A stretch of DNA of 6,531 bases from UBA4877 sp002399345 (GCA_036752905.1 DAIORT010000023.1:1-6531); one strand, 5' to 3'. Shown: positions 1-5,768, counted from the first letter of the stretch. Notes: generated by a model from the letters alone, not told the origin. Translations and numbers: made by a program.

Positions 1-434
1 CTGGAGCCACCTGGCATTATGGAAGGCCCTTTAAGCGCGCCCTCCTCGCCGCCGGAAATCCCCATTCCTAGATAGAGGATTTTCTTTCCCTTTAATTTCT
101 TTATTCTTCTCGAGGTATCAAGATAGTAGGTGTTTCCACCGTCTATTATTATGTCACCCTCATCAAGATAAGGCGTGAGTTTTCCTATCATATCATCCAC
201 CGGCTGCCCCGCTTTAATCATTAACAAAATCTTTTTCGGGCTGCGCAGCGAATTTAGTAAAGATTCGATGCTACTAAACGGAAATATATTCTTTCCCTTT
301 GCTTCATTCTTCATAAAATTTTTTGTTTTTTCATAGGTTCTGTTATAGACTGAAACACTATATCCCTTATCTTCGATATTTAAAGCAATGTTTTTCCCCA
401 TTACCCCTAAACCGATTACACCTATATCATACAT
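1..434 (-). CDS. gnd: 6-phosphogluconate dehydrogenase, N-terminal part (cut by window edge)
   Basis: This cytosolic enzyme oxidatively decarboxylates 6-phosphogluconate to ribulose 5-phosphate, making NADPH in the oxidative pentose phosphate pathway. The first 144 codons are visible and the reading frame is open to the window edge, so roughly 30% of a usual 470-480 residue protein is present. The N-terminus carries a Rossmann GxGxxG loop (G8, G10, G13), then NRT at 31-33, the motif that in this family contacts the 2'-phosphate of NADP. Further on are IKAG (73-76), DGGN (98-101) and the substrate-binding ISGGEEGA segment (126-133), all family hallmarks. The start is ATG at 434-432, with AGGAGGA (447-441) six bases upstream. 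It is divergent from an RpiR-type regulator, which may control it (inference). Short 300-residue homologues of the GntZ/YqeC type also exist; the missing C-terminal half would distinguish the two. Confidence 0.93.
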   Translation of the reverse strand, partial: MYDIGVIGLGVMGKNIALNIEDKGYSVSVYNRTYEKTKNFMKNEAKGKNIFPFSSIESLLNSLRSPKKILLMIKAGQPVDDMIGKLTPYLDEGDIIIDGGNTYYLDTSRRIKKLKGKKILYLGMGISGGEEGALKGPSIMPGGS

Positions 435-483
435 TATATATCCTCCTGTCTGTACAAATGTCTTAAATCATCTTTCTAAATTT

Positions 484-495
484 TAATAATTATTA
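484..495. repeat. 12-bp perfect AT palindrome in the gnd leader
   Basis: TAATAATTATTA reads the same on both strands. It lies about 50 bases upstream of the gnd start codon, inside the predicted 5' leader. It could bind the neighbouring RpiR-type regulator, but it contains only A and T in AT-rich DNA, so chance is a serious alternative. Confidence 0.3.
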
Positions 496-541
496 TCAGG
501 TTACGATATCTTAGACTTATATAAAAATTATTTCCGCTTAC

Positions 542-555
542 TTATTTTAAAATAA
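542..555. repeat. 14-bp perfect AT palindrome just downstream of the gnd transcription start
   Basis: TTATTTTAAAATAA is a perfect palindrome placed just downstream of the predicted gnd transcription start (about 560 on the minus strand). A repressor bound here would block gnd transcription. It is a candidate operator for the adjacent RpiR-type regulator, on position only. It contains no G or C, so confidence is low. Confidence 0.3.
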
Positions 556-566
556 AATTCTTTTTT

Positions 567-595
567 ATTATATACTAAAGAAAATTATTTTTCAA
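567..595 (-). promoter_or_regulatory. Predicted vegetative promoter of gnd
   Basis: Reading the minus strand, TTGAAA (595-590) is followed after exactly 17 bases by TATAAT (572-567): a 5/6 -35 box, consensus spacing and a perfect -10. Transcription would start near 560, leaving a leader of about 125 bases before gnd. The -35 box overlaps that of the divergent regulator promoter. Confidence 0.7.
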
Positions 596-616
596 GTCCA
601 TTTTTTATGATATAAT
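589..616 (+). promoter_or_regulatory. Predicted promoter of the RpiR-type regulator, extended -10
   Basis: TTTTCA (589-594) and TATAAT (611-616) are separated by 16 bases. TG at 608-609, one base before the -10 box, makes an extended -10 (TGnTATAAT) that compensates for the weaker -35. The -35 falls on the same bases as the gnd -35 on the other strand, so the two promoters probably compete for RNA polymerase and could be switched together by one bound regulator. Confidence 0.65.
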
Positions 617-693
617 ATAAGTACTTCTTTGCTTATTCCGTACAAATTCCTTTAAACACTTTTAAAATTCACGTACTATAAAAATATGTCTCA

Positions 694-703
694 AGAAGGT
701 GAT
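694..703 (+). promoter_or_regulatory. Ribosome binding site that fixes the regulator start at 711
   Basis: AGAAGGTGAT differs by one base from AGGAGGTGAT, the full complement of the 16S rRNA 3' end. It lies seven bases upstream of ATG at 711. The in-frame GTG at 699 lies inside this Shine-Dalgarno sequence, so it cannot be the start. Confidence 0.8.
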
Positions 704-710
704 TGGTATA

Positions 711-1565
711 ATGAAATCCACTCCGCGGGTTATACTTGAAATTAAATCTACATATAAAAACTTTAACAAGACTGAGAAAAAAATAGCGGATTACATATTA
801 AAAAATCCGCAAAAAATTATCTATTCTACAATAAGCCAAGTAGCAACTGAATTGGAAGTTGCCGACTCAACCATTTTCAGGTTCTGTAAAAAAATAAATT
901 TAAAGGGATTCTATGACCTGAAGATATCATTAGCCGCCGATTCCTCCACTGATACCCACAATTATTCCGATGCATATATTACAGACTCCGACAGTGAAGA
1001 CGCGATTATAAATAAGGTTTTCGATGCTAATATCTCAGTACTAAATGATACGGAGAGACTTATAGATCCCAAGCGTATTAAAAAAGCCGTAGATTATTTG
1101 CTGGATTCTGATCGCATCGTATTCTATGGCAACGGTGGTTCAGGTAGCGTTGCAATGGACGCAAACCATAAATTTTTACGTATCGGTTTAAACGTTTCAT
1201 CTTATACGGATTATCATATGCAGCTGATGTCTGTATCCCAGCTTACCGAAAAAGATGTGATAGTGGTGATTTCACACTCCGGATCGAACTTAAATATACT
1301 TAACTTATTGGATATTGCCAAGGAAAATAGTACAAAGACCATCGGTATTACCTCATTCTCCAAGTCGCCCATAAGCAAAAAAGTTGATGTACCGATAAAT
1401 GTCATCTCCCATGAAACAGAGCATCAGTTTGAGGCCTTTGCTTCCCGTATCGCTCATCTTGCCGTTATAGATGTTTTATACAACTGCACGGCTTTAAGAA
1501 GAAAGGAATTATCCACCATGGCTGTTAAAAAGATGAGAAGGGCCATCTCCTACACAAGGATATAA
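711..1565 (+). CDS. RpiR/MurR-family transcriptional regulator (HTH plus SIS domain)
   Basis: This 284-residue protein has the two-domain build of the RpiR family. Residues 1-77 form the N-terminal HTH_6 domain, with the helix-turn-helix around 38-62 (STISQVATELEV, then a recognition helix with STIFRFCKK). Residues about 120-255 form a SIS sugar-isomerase fold that binds phosphosugars, with FYGNGGSG (138-145) and VISHSGSN (186-193) as the typical ligand-loop motifs. Such proteins sense sugar phosphates and repress or activate carbohydrate genes. The length matches the family norm of 280-290. The ATG at 711 is preferred over GTG at 699 because the latter falls within the ribosome binding site. 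It is divergent from gnd, so control of the pentose phosphate pathway with a phosphosugar effector is a reasonable inference, but the ligand cannot be read from sequence. It ends directly before a strong bidirectional terminator. Confidence 0.93.
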   Translation: MKSTPRVILEIKSTYKNFNKTEKKIADYILKNPQKIIYSTISQVATELEVADSTIFRFCKKINLKGFYDLKISLAADSSTDTHNYSDAYITDSDSEDAIINKVFDANISVLNDTERLIDPKRIKKAVDYLLDSDRIVFYGNGGSGSVAMDANHKFLRIGLNVSSYTDYHMQLMSVSQLTEKDVIVVISHSGSNLNILNLLDIAKENSTKTIGITSFSKSPISKKVDVPINVISHETEHQFEAFASRIAHLAVIDVLYNCTALRRKELSTMAVKKMRRAISYTRI

Positions 1566-1602
1566 AAAATTCCTCTGTATTTTATTTATACAGAGGAATT
1601 TT
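1566..1602. terminator. Bidirectional intrinsic terminator between convergent genes
   Basis: Two perfectly complementary 15-base arms (1566-1580 and 1588-1602) enclose a 7-base loop. The core is TTCCTCTGTAT/ATACAGAGGAA. On the plus strand the 3' arm ends in TTTT followed by CTTT. On the minus strand it runs into six T residues (positions 1569-1564). It begins one base after the regulator stop and ends two bases from the stop codon of the opposing membrane-protein gene, so it serves both. Confidence 0.92.
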
Positions 1603-1604
1603 CT

Positions 1605-2126
1605 TTATCTTCTGACCATCTGTCTGACAAACGGGGAGATGACATCATTGAGTTCTACCAGATATTCGGTCTTTATGTCTATGGGAATACCGACGGGTTT
1701 CTCCAGAGGATCGTCGGTATATAGATATAATATCTTTTCATTATACGATAATCTATAAGTATTATATATATCAAAGTCATATACCTGTACAGCCGGACCA
1801 AGGTGTACAAGTTTCTCCTTATAAACAAATAATATATCCCTTTTATTTATTAGATATAAGAGTATGACGGCATATGATACAAAAAGCAGTAGAAAATCCG
1901 CCAGGCCGTAGCCTGCCTTATACATATACATGGTGAAAAGCACCGTGCATGCCGTATAGGTCATCCAGAGATTTCTGTCTTCTCTTGTATTTCTGTACTT
2001 AATTTCAAACAGCAGCGTTTTTCTGTTATAAAGAGGTGTTTCCAGTACCTTGTCCTGTCTGTATAATTCAGCTATTACTATAATCATTACAGCTGCCATG
2101 TAAATAAGCAAAATAGGCCTGGTCAT
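1605..2126 (-). CDS. Membrane protein of unknown function, three predicted helices
   Basis: I do not recognise this 173-residue protein with confidence. It has a hydrophobic N-terminal helix (about 4-21), a polar stretch rich in charged residues (22-53), then a helical hairpin (about 55-70 and 74-94). A soluble tail (95-173) follows, with the regular hydrophobic alternation of a small beta-rich domain (DILFVYKEKLVHLG, then KILYLYTDD). That layout, two helices followed by a compact beta domain, resembles clostridial membrane proteins with PH-like or DUF-type cytoplasmic domains; this is inference from architecture only. The start ATG at 2126-2124 has GGGGGAG (2138-2132) five bases upstream. 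It follows the HAD phosphatase gene by 60 bases on the same strand with no terminator between, so co-transcription is possible, though a TATAAT lies in the gap. Confidence 0.8.
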   Translation of the reverse strand: MTRPILLIYMAAVMIIVIAELYRQDKVLETPLYNRKTLLFEIKYRNTREDRNLWMTYTACTVLFTMYMYKAGYGLADFLLLFVSYAVILLYLINKRDILFVYKEKLVHLGPAVQVYDFDIYNTYRLSYNEKILYLYTDDPLEKPVGIPIDIKTEYLVELNDVISPFVRQMVRR

Positions 2127-2159
2127 TTTAACTCCCCCTTATACACCGTATACTTTCTC

Positions 2160-2176
2160 TTATAATATAATTATAA
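2160..2176 (-). promoter_or_regulatory. Inverted repeat TTATAAT-N3-ATTATAA with a possible -10 box
   Basis: Two 7-base arms (2160-2166 and 2170-2176) form a perfect inverted repeat in the 60-base gap upstream of the membrane-protein gene. Read in the direction of that gene, it supplies a TATAAT -10 box (2175-2170), but no good -35 is seen 17 bases upstream. The inner 15 bases are identical, in gene orientation, to those over the rubredoxin -10 region. It could be a weak internal promoter, an operator, or AT-rich coincidence. Confidence 0.35.
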
Positions 2177-2186
2177 CATATTGAAA

Positions 2187-2978
2187 TTATGCCATGGCCA
2201 TGACTTTTTTTAACGCATGCGCCACCCCATTGTCATTATTTTTCCCAGTGATAAAACATGCCGCTTTCTTTACCTCTTCCATGGCGTTTCCCATGGCAAT
2301 GCCGTATCCGGCGGCCTCAAGCATATCCAGGTCGTTCATCTGGTCACCGATGGCTATGGTATTTTGTACGCTCACATTAAGAGCACTGCACAACCTCTTT
2401 AACCCCCCACCCTTGGATACACCGTCTGGAATTACCTCCAGATATATGTCTTCCGTTTGAACATTGTTTATAGGAATGCCCGAATCTGCCTGAAGATCAT
2501 CCATTATCTCCTGTGCCTTACCTACATCACCCACCAGCAGGATTTTATTTGCCTCATTCACCGCCTTAAGATCGGGTATCCTCTCCGCTTCCACCTTTTC
2601 CCGCGCAAAATACAGTCGGTGCGTCGGACTGTAATGTGATATAAAAACCCTGTCATTGTGATAAGTCACAATGCCTAGATCCGTATCTATAAAACGGTCT
2701 ATAACCATGTCTTTAATTTTTTTATCAAGGTAATGCACATAGATTGCACCGGATGTGGGATGATACAGCTCTCCTCCGTTAAAAATGATAGCGGGGATGT
2801 CGATACGCAGCTTATCAATAAACGGCCGGGCCGCTTTTTCTCCTCGTCCCGTCGCTATGGTAAACAACCCGCCCCGCGACCTGAATTCATCTATATACTT
2901 AAGCGTAGCATCAGAAAGATGTTTATTATCATCAACCAGAGTGCCGTCTATATCCGACACTACCAGCTTATATTTCAT
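2187..2978 (-). CDS. Cof-type HAD-superfamily phosphatase
   Basis: This is a cytosolic magnesium-dependent phosphohydrolase of the Cof/YidA type (HAD class IIB). Such enzymes dephosphorylate sugar phosphates, nucleotides or flavin-pathway intermediates, often promiscuously. All four catalytic motifs are present in the 263 residues: motif I SDIDGTL with nucleophile D9 and acid/base D11; motif II TIATGR with T43; motif III K189 in GVSKGGGL; motif IV GDQMND with D212 and D216. The cap domain lies between motifs II and III (about 85-185), as expected for C2 caps. Length is normal for the family (260-290). The start ATG at 2978-2976 has TGGAGGG (2990-2984) five bases upstream. The true substrate cannot be predicted. 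It may be the first gene of a two-gene unit with the membrane protein. Confidence 0.93.
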   Translation of the reverse strand: MKYKLVVSDIDGTLVDDNKHLSDATLKYIDEFRSRGGLFTIATGRGEKAARPFIDKLRIDIPAIIFNGGELYHPTSGAIYVHYLDKKIKDMVIDRFIDTDLGIVTYHNDRVFISHYSPTHRLYFAREKVEAERIPDLKAVNEANKILLVGDVGKAQEIMDDLQADSGIPINNVQTEDIYLEVIPDGVSKGGGLKRLCSALNVSVQNTIAIGDQMNDLDMLEAAGYGIAMGNAMEEVKKAACFITGKNNDNGVAHALKKVMAMA

Positions 2979-3031
2979 GAAATCCCTCCATTAAAATTAC
3001 AAAACGTCAAGAATCAATAATACTTAATTCA

Positions 3032-3060
3032 ATTATAGTATAAATCAACTTTGTATAAAA
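3032..3060 (-). promoter_or_regulatory. Possible promoter of the HAD phosphatase gene
   Basis: On the minus strand a perfect TATAAT (3037-3032) lies 17 bases downstream of a weak -35-like TTTTAT (3060-3055). Transcription would start near 3025, giving a leader of about 47 bases. The -35 match is poor, so this rests mainly on the -10 box and its position. Confidence 0.35.
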
Positions 3061-3078
3061 CCCTCAAGTGAATATAAA
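3051..3078 (+). promoter_or_regulatory. Weak candidate vegetative promoter for the DUF421 operon
   Basis: TTGTAT (3051-3056) and TATAAA (3073-3078) are 16 bases apart. A second isolated TATAAT occurs at 3115-3120 with no recognisable -35. Neither is convincing. If either is used, the leader would contain the inverted repeat at 3153-3191. Confidence 0.22.
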
Positions 3079-3152
3079 AATACTTTTATTTAAAAACTAT
3101 GCTATAGCCTCCCTTATAATTAATACAAATCAAAAAACAAACTGCAAATAAC

Positions 3153-3191
3153 AATTCCAGCTAAGTTATAGAGTATAAACTTGGCCGAATT
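3153..3191. repeat. Imperfect inverted repeat upstream of the DUF421 gene
   Basis: The left arm (3153-3167) and right arm (3178-3191) pair as AATTC/GAATT, GC/GC, one T-G wobble and AAGTT/AACTT, with one bulged base, around a 10-base loop (3168-3177). The repeat ends 17 bases before the AGGAGGTG ribosome binding site (3209-3216). No T-run follows, so it is not an intrinsic terminator. It could be a DNA operator or a leader-RNA hairpin. Confidence 0.45.
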
Positions 3192-3221
3192 ATTAATAAT
3201 AAACCTACAGGAGGTGTTTTT

Positions 3222-3902
3222 ATGCTCGTGATTTTTATAAGGGCTTTAATACTATATGCCCTTGTCGCTATAGTCATGAGAGTAATGGGAAAACAGCAGA
3301 TAGGCGAGCTGCAACCTTACGAACTCGTTGTAGCCGTTATGATAGCCGATCTGGGAGCCGTTCCCATGCAGAATACCGGTATCCCTCTTTTGGCCGGCAT
3401 TATACCGATACTCACCCTTCTCATAAGTCAGCTGGCATTGTCATACATATCCATGAAAAGCTTAAAAGGAAGGGAAATAATATGCGGTACACCTACCGTA
3501 TTAGTCGAAAAGGGAAAGTTACTTGAGGAATCAATGAGAAAAGAAAGATATAACATAACCGATCTCCTTGAGGCTTTAAGAAACCAAGGATATTACAATA
3601 TAGCCGACATTGAATACGCTATACTGGAAACTGATGGGGCACTGAGCGTTATTCCAAAGGTAGAAAAACGTCCGGTTACACCCGAAGACCTCAACCTAAA
3701 ACCGGAATATGAAGGACTTCCACTGCCTGTTATCCTCGACGGAGAGGTTAATTACAAATCACTTGCAAAGCTGGGTAAGGACCATCCCTGGCTTTTAAGC
3801 CAGTTAAAGTCATATAATATAAACAATATTTCCGATGTATTACTCGCCTCTTTAGACGAAAACGGAAACCTTTTTGTACAGGCAAAGGAGGATACCAAAT
3901 GA
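3222..3902 (+). CDS. DUF421 membrane protein, YetF/YkjA-like
   Basis: This 226-residue protein belongs to the YetF/DUF421 family common in spore-forming Firmicutes. The three membrane helices come first (about 2-20, 33-50 and 54-77). Between the first two is the family signature MGKQQIGELQPYELVV (22-37). A cytoplasmic two-part domain follows (about 82-226), with GTPTVLVEKGKLLEESMRKERYN in the usual place and a hydrophobic second half. Length is normal (215-240). Family members have been linked to spore germination and envelope traits, but the biochemical role is not established. AGGAGGTG (3209-3216) sits five bases before ATG. The stop codon overlaps the start of the next gene as ATGA, indicating translational coupling to the DUF4363 protein, which presumably works with it at the membrane (inference). 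Confidence 0.93.
   Translation: MLVIFIRALILYALVAIVMRVMGKQQIGELQPYELVVAVMIADLGAVPMQNTGIPLLAGIIPILTLLISQLALSYISMKSLKGREIICGTPTVLVEKGKLLEESMRKERYNITDLLEALRNQGYYNIADIEYAILETDGALSVIPKVEKRPVTPEDLNLKPEYEGLPLPVILDGEVNYKSLAKLGKDHPWLLSQLKSYNINNISDVLLASLDENGNLFVQAKEDTK
3884..3891 (+). promoter_or_regulatory. Ribosome binding site inside the DUF421 gene for the coupled DUF4363 gene
   Basis: AAAGGAGG lies in the last codons of the upstream gene, seven bases before the ATG at 3899. It supports an independent, strong initiation signal for the overlapping gene and confirms this start. Confidence 0.8.
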
Positions 3903-4282
3903 AGGATTCGGTTATTATCTTAATAGTATTACTGGTCTTTATCATCGGCCTGGATGTTTATTCTTATTATTACCTTAAGAATACGGCCGCCGATATCTCC
4001 AGGAGCATCGAAGAGCTGCCGGAAACAATAAACAGAGAAGATTGGGACAAAGCTTACAGCAGCCTGGCCAGAACAACTAAAAAATGGTCGTCAGTAAAAG
4101 GCGTATGGGCTGTATTGATAAACCACGACGAAATAGATAATATCGATATGATATTGGCGCGGCTGAAAAGTTTCGTAAAATATAAAGACGTCAATGAATC
4201 TGTGGCAGAATACAGAGAATTCAAAGAGGTTGTAGAGCATGTACCGGAAAGCCAGAGGTTTAGTCTAGTCAACATTTTTTGA
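3899..4282 (+). CDS. DUF4363-family single-helix membrane-anchored protein
   Basis: The 127-residue protein has one N-terminal hydrophobic helix (about 5-25) after only two charged residues. A helical, charged extra-membrane region follows (about 28-127) with alternating patterns such as SIEELPETINREDWDKAYSSL and several tryptophans (W49, W63, W70). This layout and its place directly behind a DUF421 gene match the DUF4363 family, which is often found downstream of YetF-like genes in clostridia. The function is unknown. The helix lacks a lipobox and an obvious signal peptidase site, so it reads as an anchor rather than a cleaved signal, with the helical domain likely outside the cell (inference). 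Its ATG overlaps the preceding TGA by four bases. A hairpin terminator lies 86 bases beyond the stop. Confidence 0.87.
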   Translation: MKDSVIILIVLLVFIIGLDVYSYYYLKNTAADISRSIEELPETINREDWDKAYSSLARTTKKWSSVKGVWAVLINHDEIDNIDMILARLKSFVKYKDVNESVAEYREFKEVVEHVPESQRFSLVNIF

Positions 4283-4368
4283 TATGGTTTTTATAATTTT
4301 AAATCCACAATTTCCACATGGTTTATCCAATTCCCAAGGCAGTAATTCGTACTGACTTAATATATATT

Positions 4369-4399
4369 AAAGCACCGTCCGGGGGAAGGACGGTGCTTT
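4369..4399. terminator. Strong hairpin terminator between convergent genes
   Basis: Arms AAAGCACCGTCC (4369-4380) and GGACGGTGCTTT (4388-4399) are perfectly complementary around the loop GGGGGAA. The GC-rich stem ends in four T residues on the plus strand and in TTT followed by an AT tract on the minus strand. It lies between the convergent DUF4363 and rubredoxin-reductase genes and probably ends transcription from both. The short T-runs make efficiency uncertain. Confidence 0.85.
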
Positions 4400-4442
4400 T
4401 ACATAATGGGGAGGAAATGAACCTCAATATTTATATAAACAG

Positions 4443-5636
4443 TTATAAACTACTGATTATTTCTTTTACATTATCTGTTTTTAAGAACTCGGAGATATCT
4501 TTCCCGCGGTCAATGTAAGACTTTATCTTGATAGATTTGGAAACATCTCCTATCATCATAGCTCCTACGAGTACATTCCCTTTCAGGAATAGTTTGTAAT
4601 ATTCATTATCACCGGCATATTTGAGCTCTTTAAGCCCGCCTTTTTCATTATTTATCTCTCCAACAGAGAAACAGCTGACATCCATGACCTTCAGCATATT
4701 GGAAGGAGGTATGGTATGATACACACTGTCTTCACCTGCTGCATTCATTCCGGCTATCTTTCCCTGCTCCTGAGCTACCGGCCATATGGCAGGCATAACA
4801 CCATTAAACTCCGCTACATCACCTGCTGCATATATATCATCTGCACTAGTCTTTGTGTGATCATCAATGATTATTCCCCGGTTTACATTTATGGCCCGAT
4901 CCTTTAAAAATTCTATATTCGGACGTACGCCTGATGAAAATACAACAAAATCGGCTTTGATCTCCCGTCCATCTTTAAGAATCACACCCTCGGCCCTGTC
5001 ATTTCCCAGGACAGATTTTGACTCAACCCCAAGATACGTGGTAACACCGGCATCTTCTATTATCTTCTTGAGTATAGCCGAACCTTCCTCATCCATTTGG
5101 CGTGGAAGCAATCTTGGGGCAAACTCCAGAACCTCCACGTCAAGGCCGGCCTTCTTTATAGCCCAAGCCGCTTCCAGACCAAGTACTCCGCCGCCTATCA
5201 CAATAGCTTTTCTGGATGATCCTATAGCCCTTGTTATAGCAGCCATATCATCGTAATTCCTCAAGGCAAATACACCTTTTTTATCCGTGCCTTCTACCGG
5301 CGGAATAAAACTATGGCTGCCACTCGCTATTATAAGTTTCGTATAGGACAAATCGCTCTTCGCTGTCTTCACAATTTTTCTTTCAATATCTGTCTCAATA
5401 ACCTTAGTATCCCTCATTAATTCAATGCTGCGTTCCTCGTACCAGCTTGCAGGATGGATATAAAGTTTTTCCGGCTGAACATCACTGCCTAAATAATGCG
5501 AAAGCATAAGCCGGCTGTATGTATAATATTTTTCATTGGACACTATCGTTACTTTTCCGTTCCTATCCCTGTCCCTTATATTCTCTGCGGCACTCATCCC
5601 TGCAACACCATTTCCTATCACAACATATTTTTCCAT
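4443..5636 (-). CDS. nror: NADH:rubredoxin oxidoreductase (FAD-dependent pyridine nucleotide-disulfide reductase family)
   Basis: This cytosolic flavoenzyme passes electrons from NADH through FAD to rubredoxin, feeding oxygen- and peroxide-reducing proteins in anaerobes. Within 397 residues there is the FAD-binding GNGVAG (8-13), a second dinucleotide-binding GGGVLG (148-153) for the pyridine nucleotide, and the second FAD contact TSADDIYAAGDVAEF (263-277, with G272-D273). E171 at the end of the second strand of the nucleotide domain favours NADH over NADPH. The C-terminal 310-380 region fits the rubredoxin-reductase C-terminal domain. There is no CxxxxC redox disulfide, which excludes thioredoxin- or lipoamide-type reductases. 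The start ATG at 5636-5634 has AAAGGGGG (5653-5646) nine bases upstream. The divergent rubredoxin gene 180 bases away supplies the expected partner. The relative most easily confused with it is the N-terminal half of nitrite reductase NirB, but that protein is far longer. Confidence 0.88.
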   Translation of the reverse strand: MEKYVVIGNGVAGMSAAENIRDRDRNGKVTIVSNEKYYTYSRLMLSHYLGSDVQPEKLYIHPASWYEERSIELMRDTKVIETDIERKIVKTAKSDLSYTKLIIASGSHSFIPPVEGTDKKGVFALRNYDDMAAITRAIGSSRKAIVIGGGVLGLEAAWAIKKAGLDVEVLEFAPRLLPRQMDEEGSAILKKIIEDAGVTTYLGVESKSVLGNDRAEGVILKDGREIKADFVVFSSGVRPNIEFLKDRAINVNRGIIIDDHTKTSADDIYAAGDVAEFNGVMPAIWPVAQEQGKIAGMNAAGEDSVYHTIPPSNMLKVMDVSCFSVGEINNEKGGLKELKYAGDNEYYKLFLKGNVLVGAMMIGDVSKSIKIKSYIDRGKDISEFLKTDNVKEIISSL

Positions 5637-5682
5637 TTTAACTTGCCCCCTTTAAATTAATAATTGAAAATTACTCTCAAAT

Positions 5683-5711
5683 ACTATACAATAATGTTAA
5701 AGTATGATAAA
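5683..5711 (-). promoter_or_regulatory. Possible promoter of the rubredoxin reductase gene
   Basis: On the minus strand TTTATC (5711-5706) and TATAGT (5688-5683) are 17 bases apart. The -10 matches five of six consensus bases, the -35 only three. Transcription would start near 5676, giving a leader of about 40 bases. Confidence 0.35.
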
Positions 5712-5720
5712 ATTTAAAGG

Positions 5721-5750
5721 TTGAGAAAATGATTATTAACTACGTATAAT
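5721..5750 (+). promoter_or_regulatory. Predicted rubredoxin promoter
   Basis: TTGAGA (5721-5726) and a perfect TATAAT (5745-5750) are 18 bases apart. Transcription would start near 5757, about 60 bases before the rubredoxin start. The -10 box forms part of the left arm of a long inverted repeat, so a protein bound there would occlude RNA polymerase. Confidence 0.6.
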
Positions 5751-5768
5751 TATATTATATATAGTTAA
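5736..5768. promoter_or_regulatory. 33-bp inverted repeat over the rubredoxin promoter, candidate operator
   Basis: Two 15-base arms (5736-5750 and 5754-5768) match at 13 of 15 pairs around a 3-base centre. The outer parts are TTAACTA/TAGTTAA and the inner parts TATAAT/ATTATA. It spans the -10 box and the predicted transcription start. Position and symmetry suggest a repressor site. A redox or peroxide sensor is plausible given the downstream gene, and PerR regulates rubredoxin and its reductase in Clostridium acetobutylicum. The inner 6-3-6 spacing does not match the PerR box TTATAATnATTATAA exactly. Confidence 0.5.

Noticed and set aside
435..566. Known riboswitch or T-box in the gnd leader
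   Set aside because: The leader is very AT-rich, and I see no conserved riboswitch core, T-box motif or terminator/antiterminator pair.
699..710. In-frame GTG start giving a 288-residue RpiR-type regulator
   Set aside because: The GTG lies inside the Shine-Dalgarno sequence AGAAGGTGAT, which is correctly spaced for ATG at 711; the RpiR fold also begins after 711.
2181..2186. TTGAAA as a -35 box between the HAD and membrane-protein genes
   Set aside because: It is on the plus strand while both flanking genes are on the minus strand, and no suitable -10 box or plus-strand gene follows it.
4318..4518. Plus-strand 66-residue open frame after the DUF4363 gene
   Set aside because: It runs through the terminator hairpin and into antisense of the rubredoxin reductase, and has no ribosome binding site.
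5745..5759. Exact PerR box at the rubredoxin promoter
   Set aside because: The repeat has a 3-base centre with 6-base arms, whereas the classical PerR box has 7-base arms with one central base, so I kept it only as a generic operator candidate.
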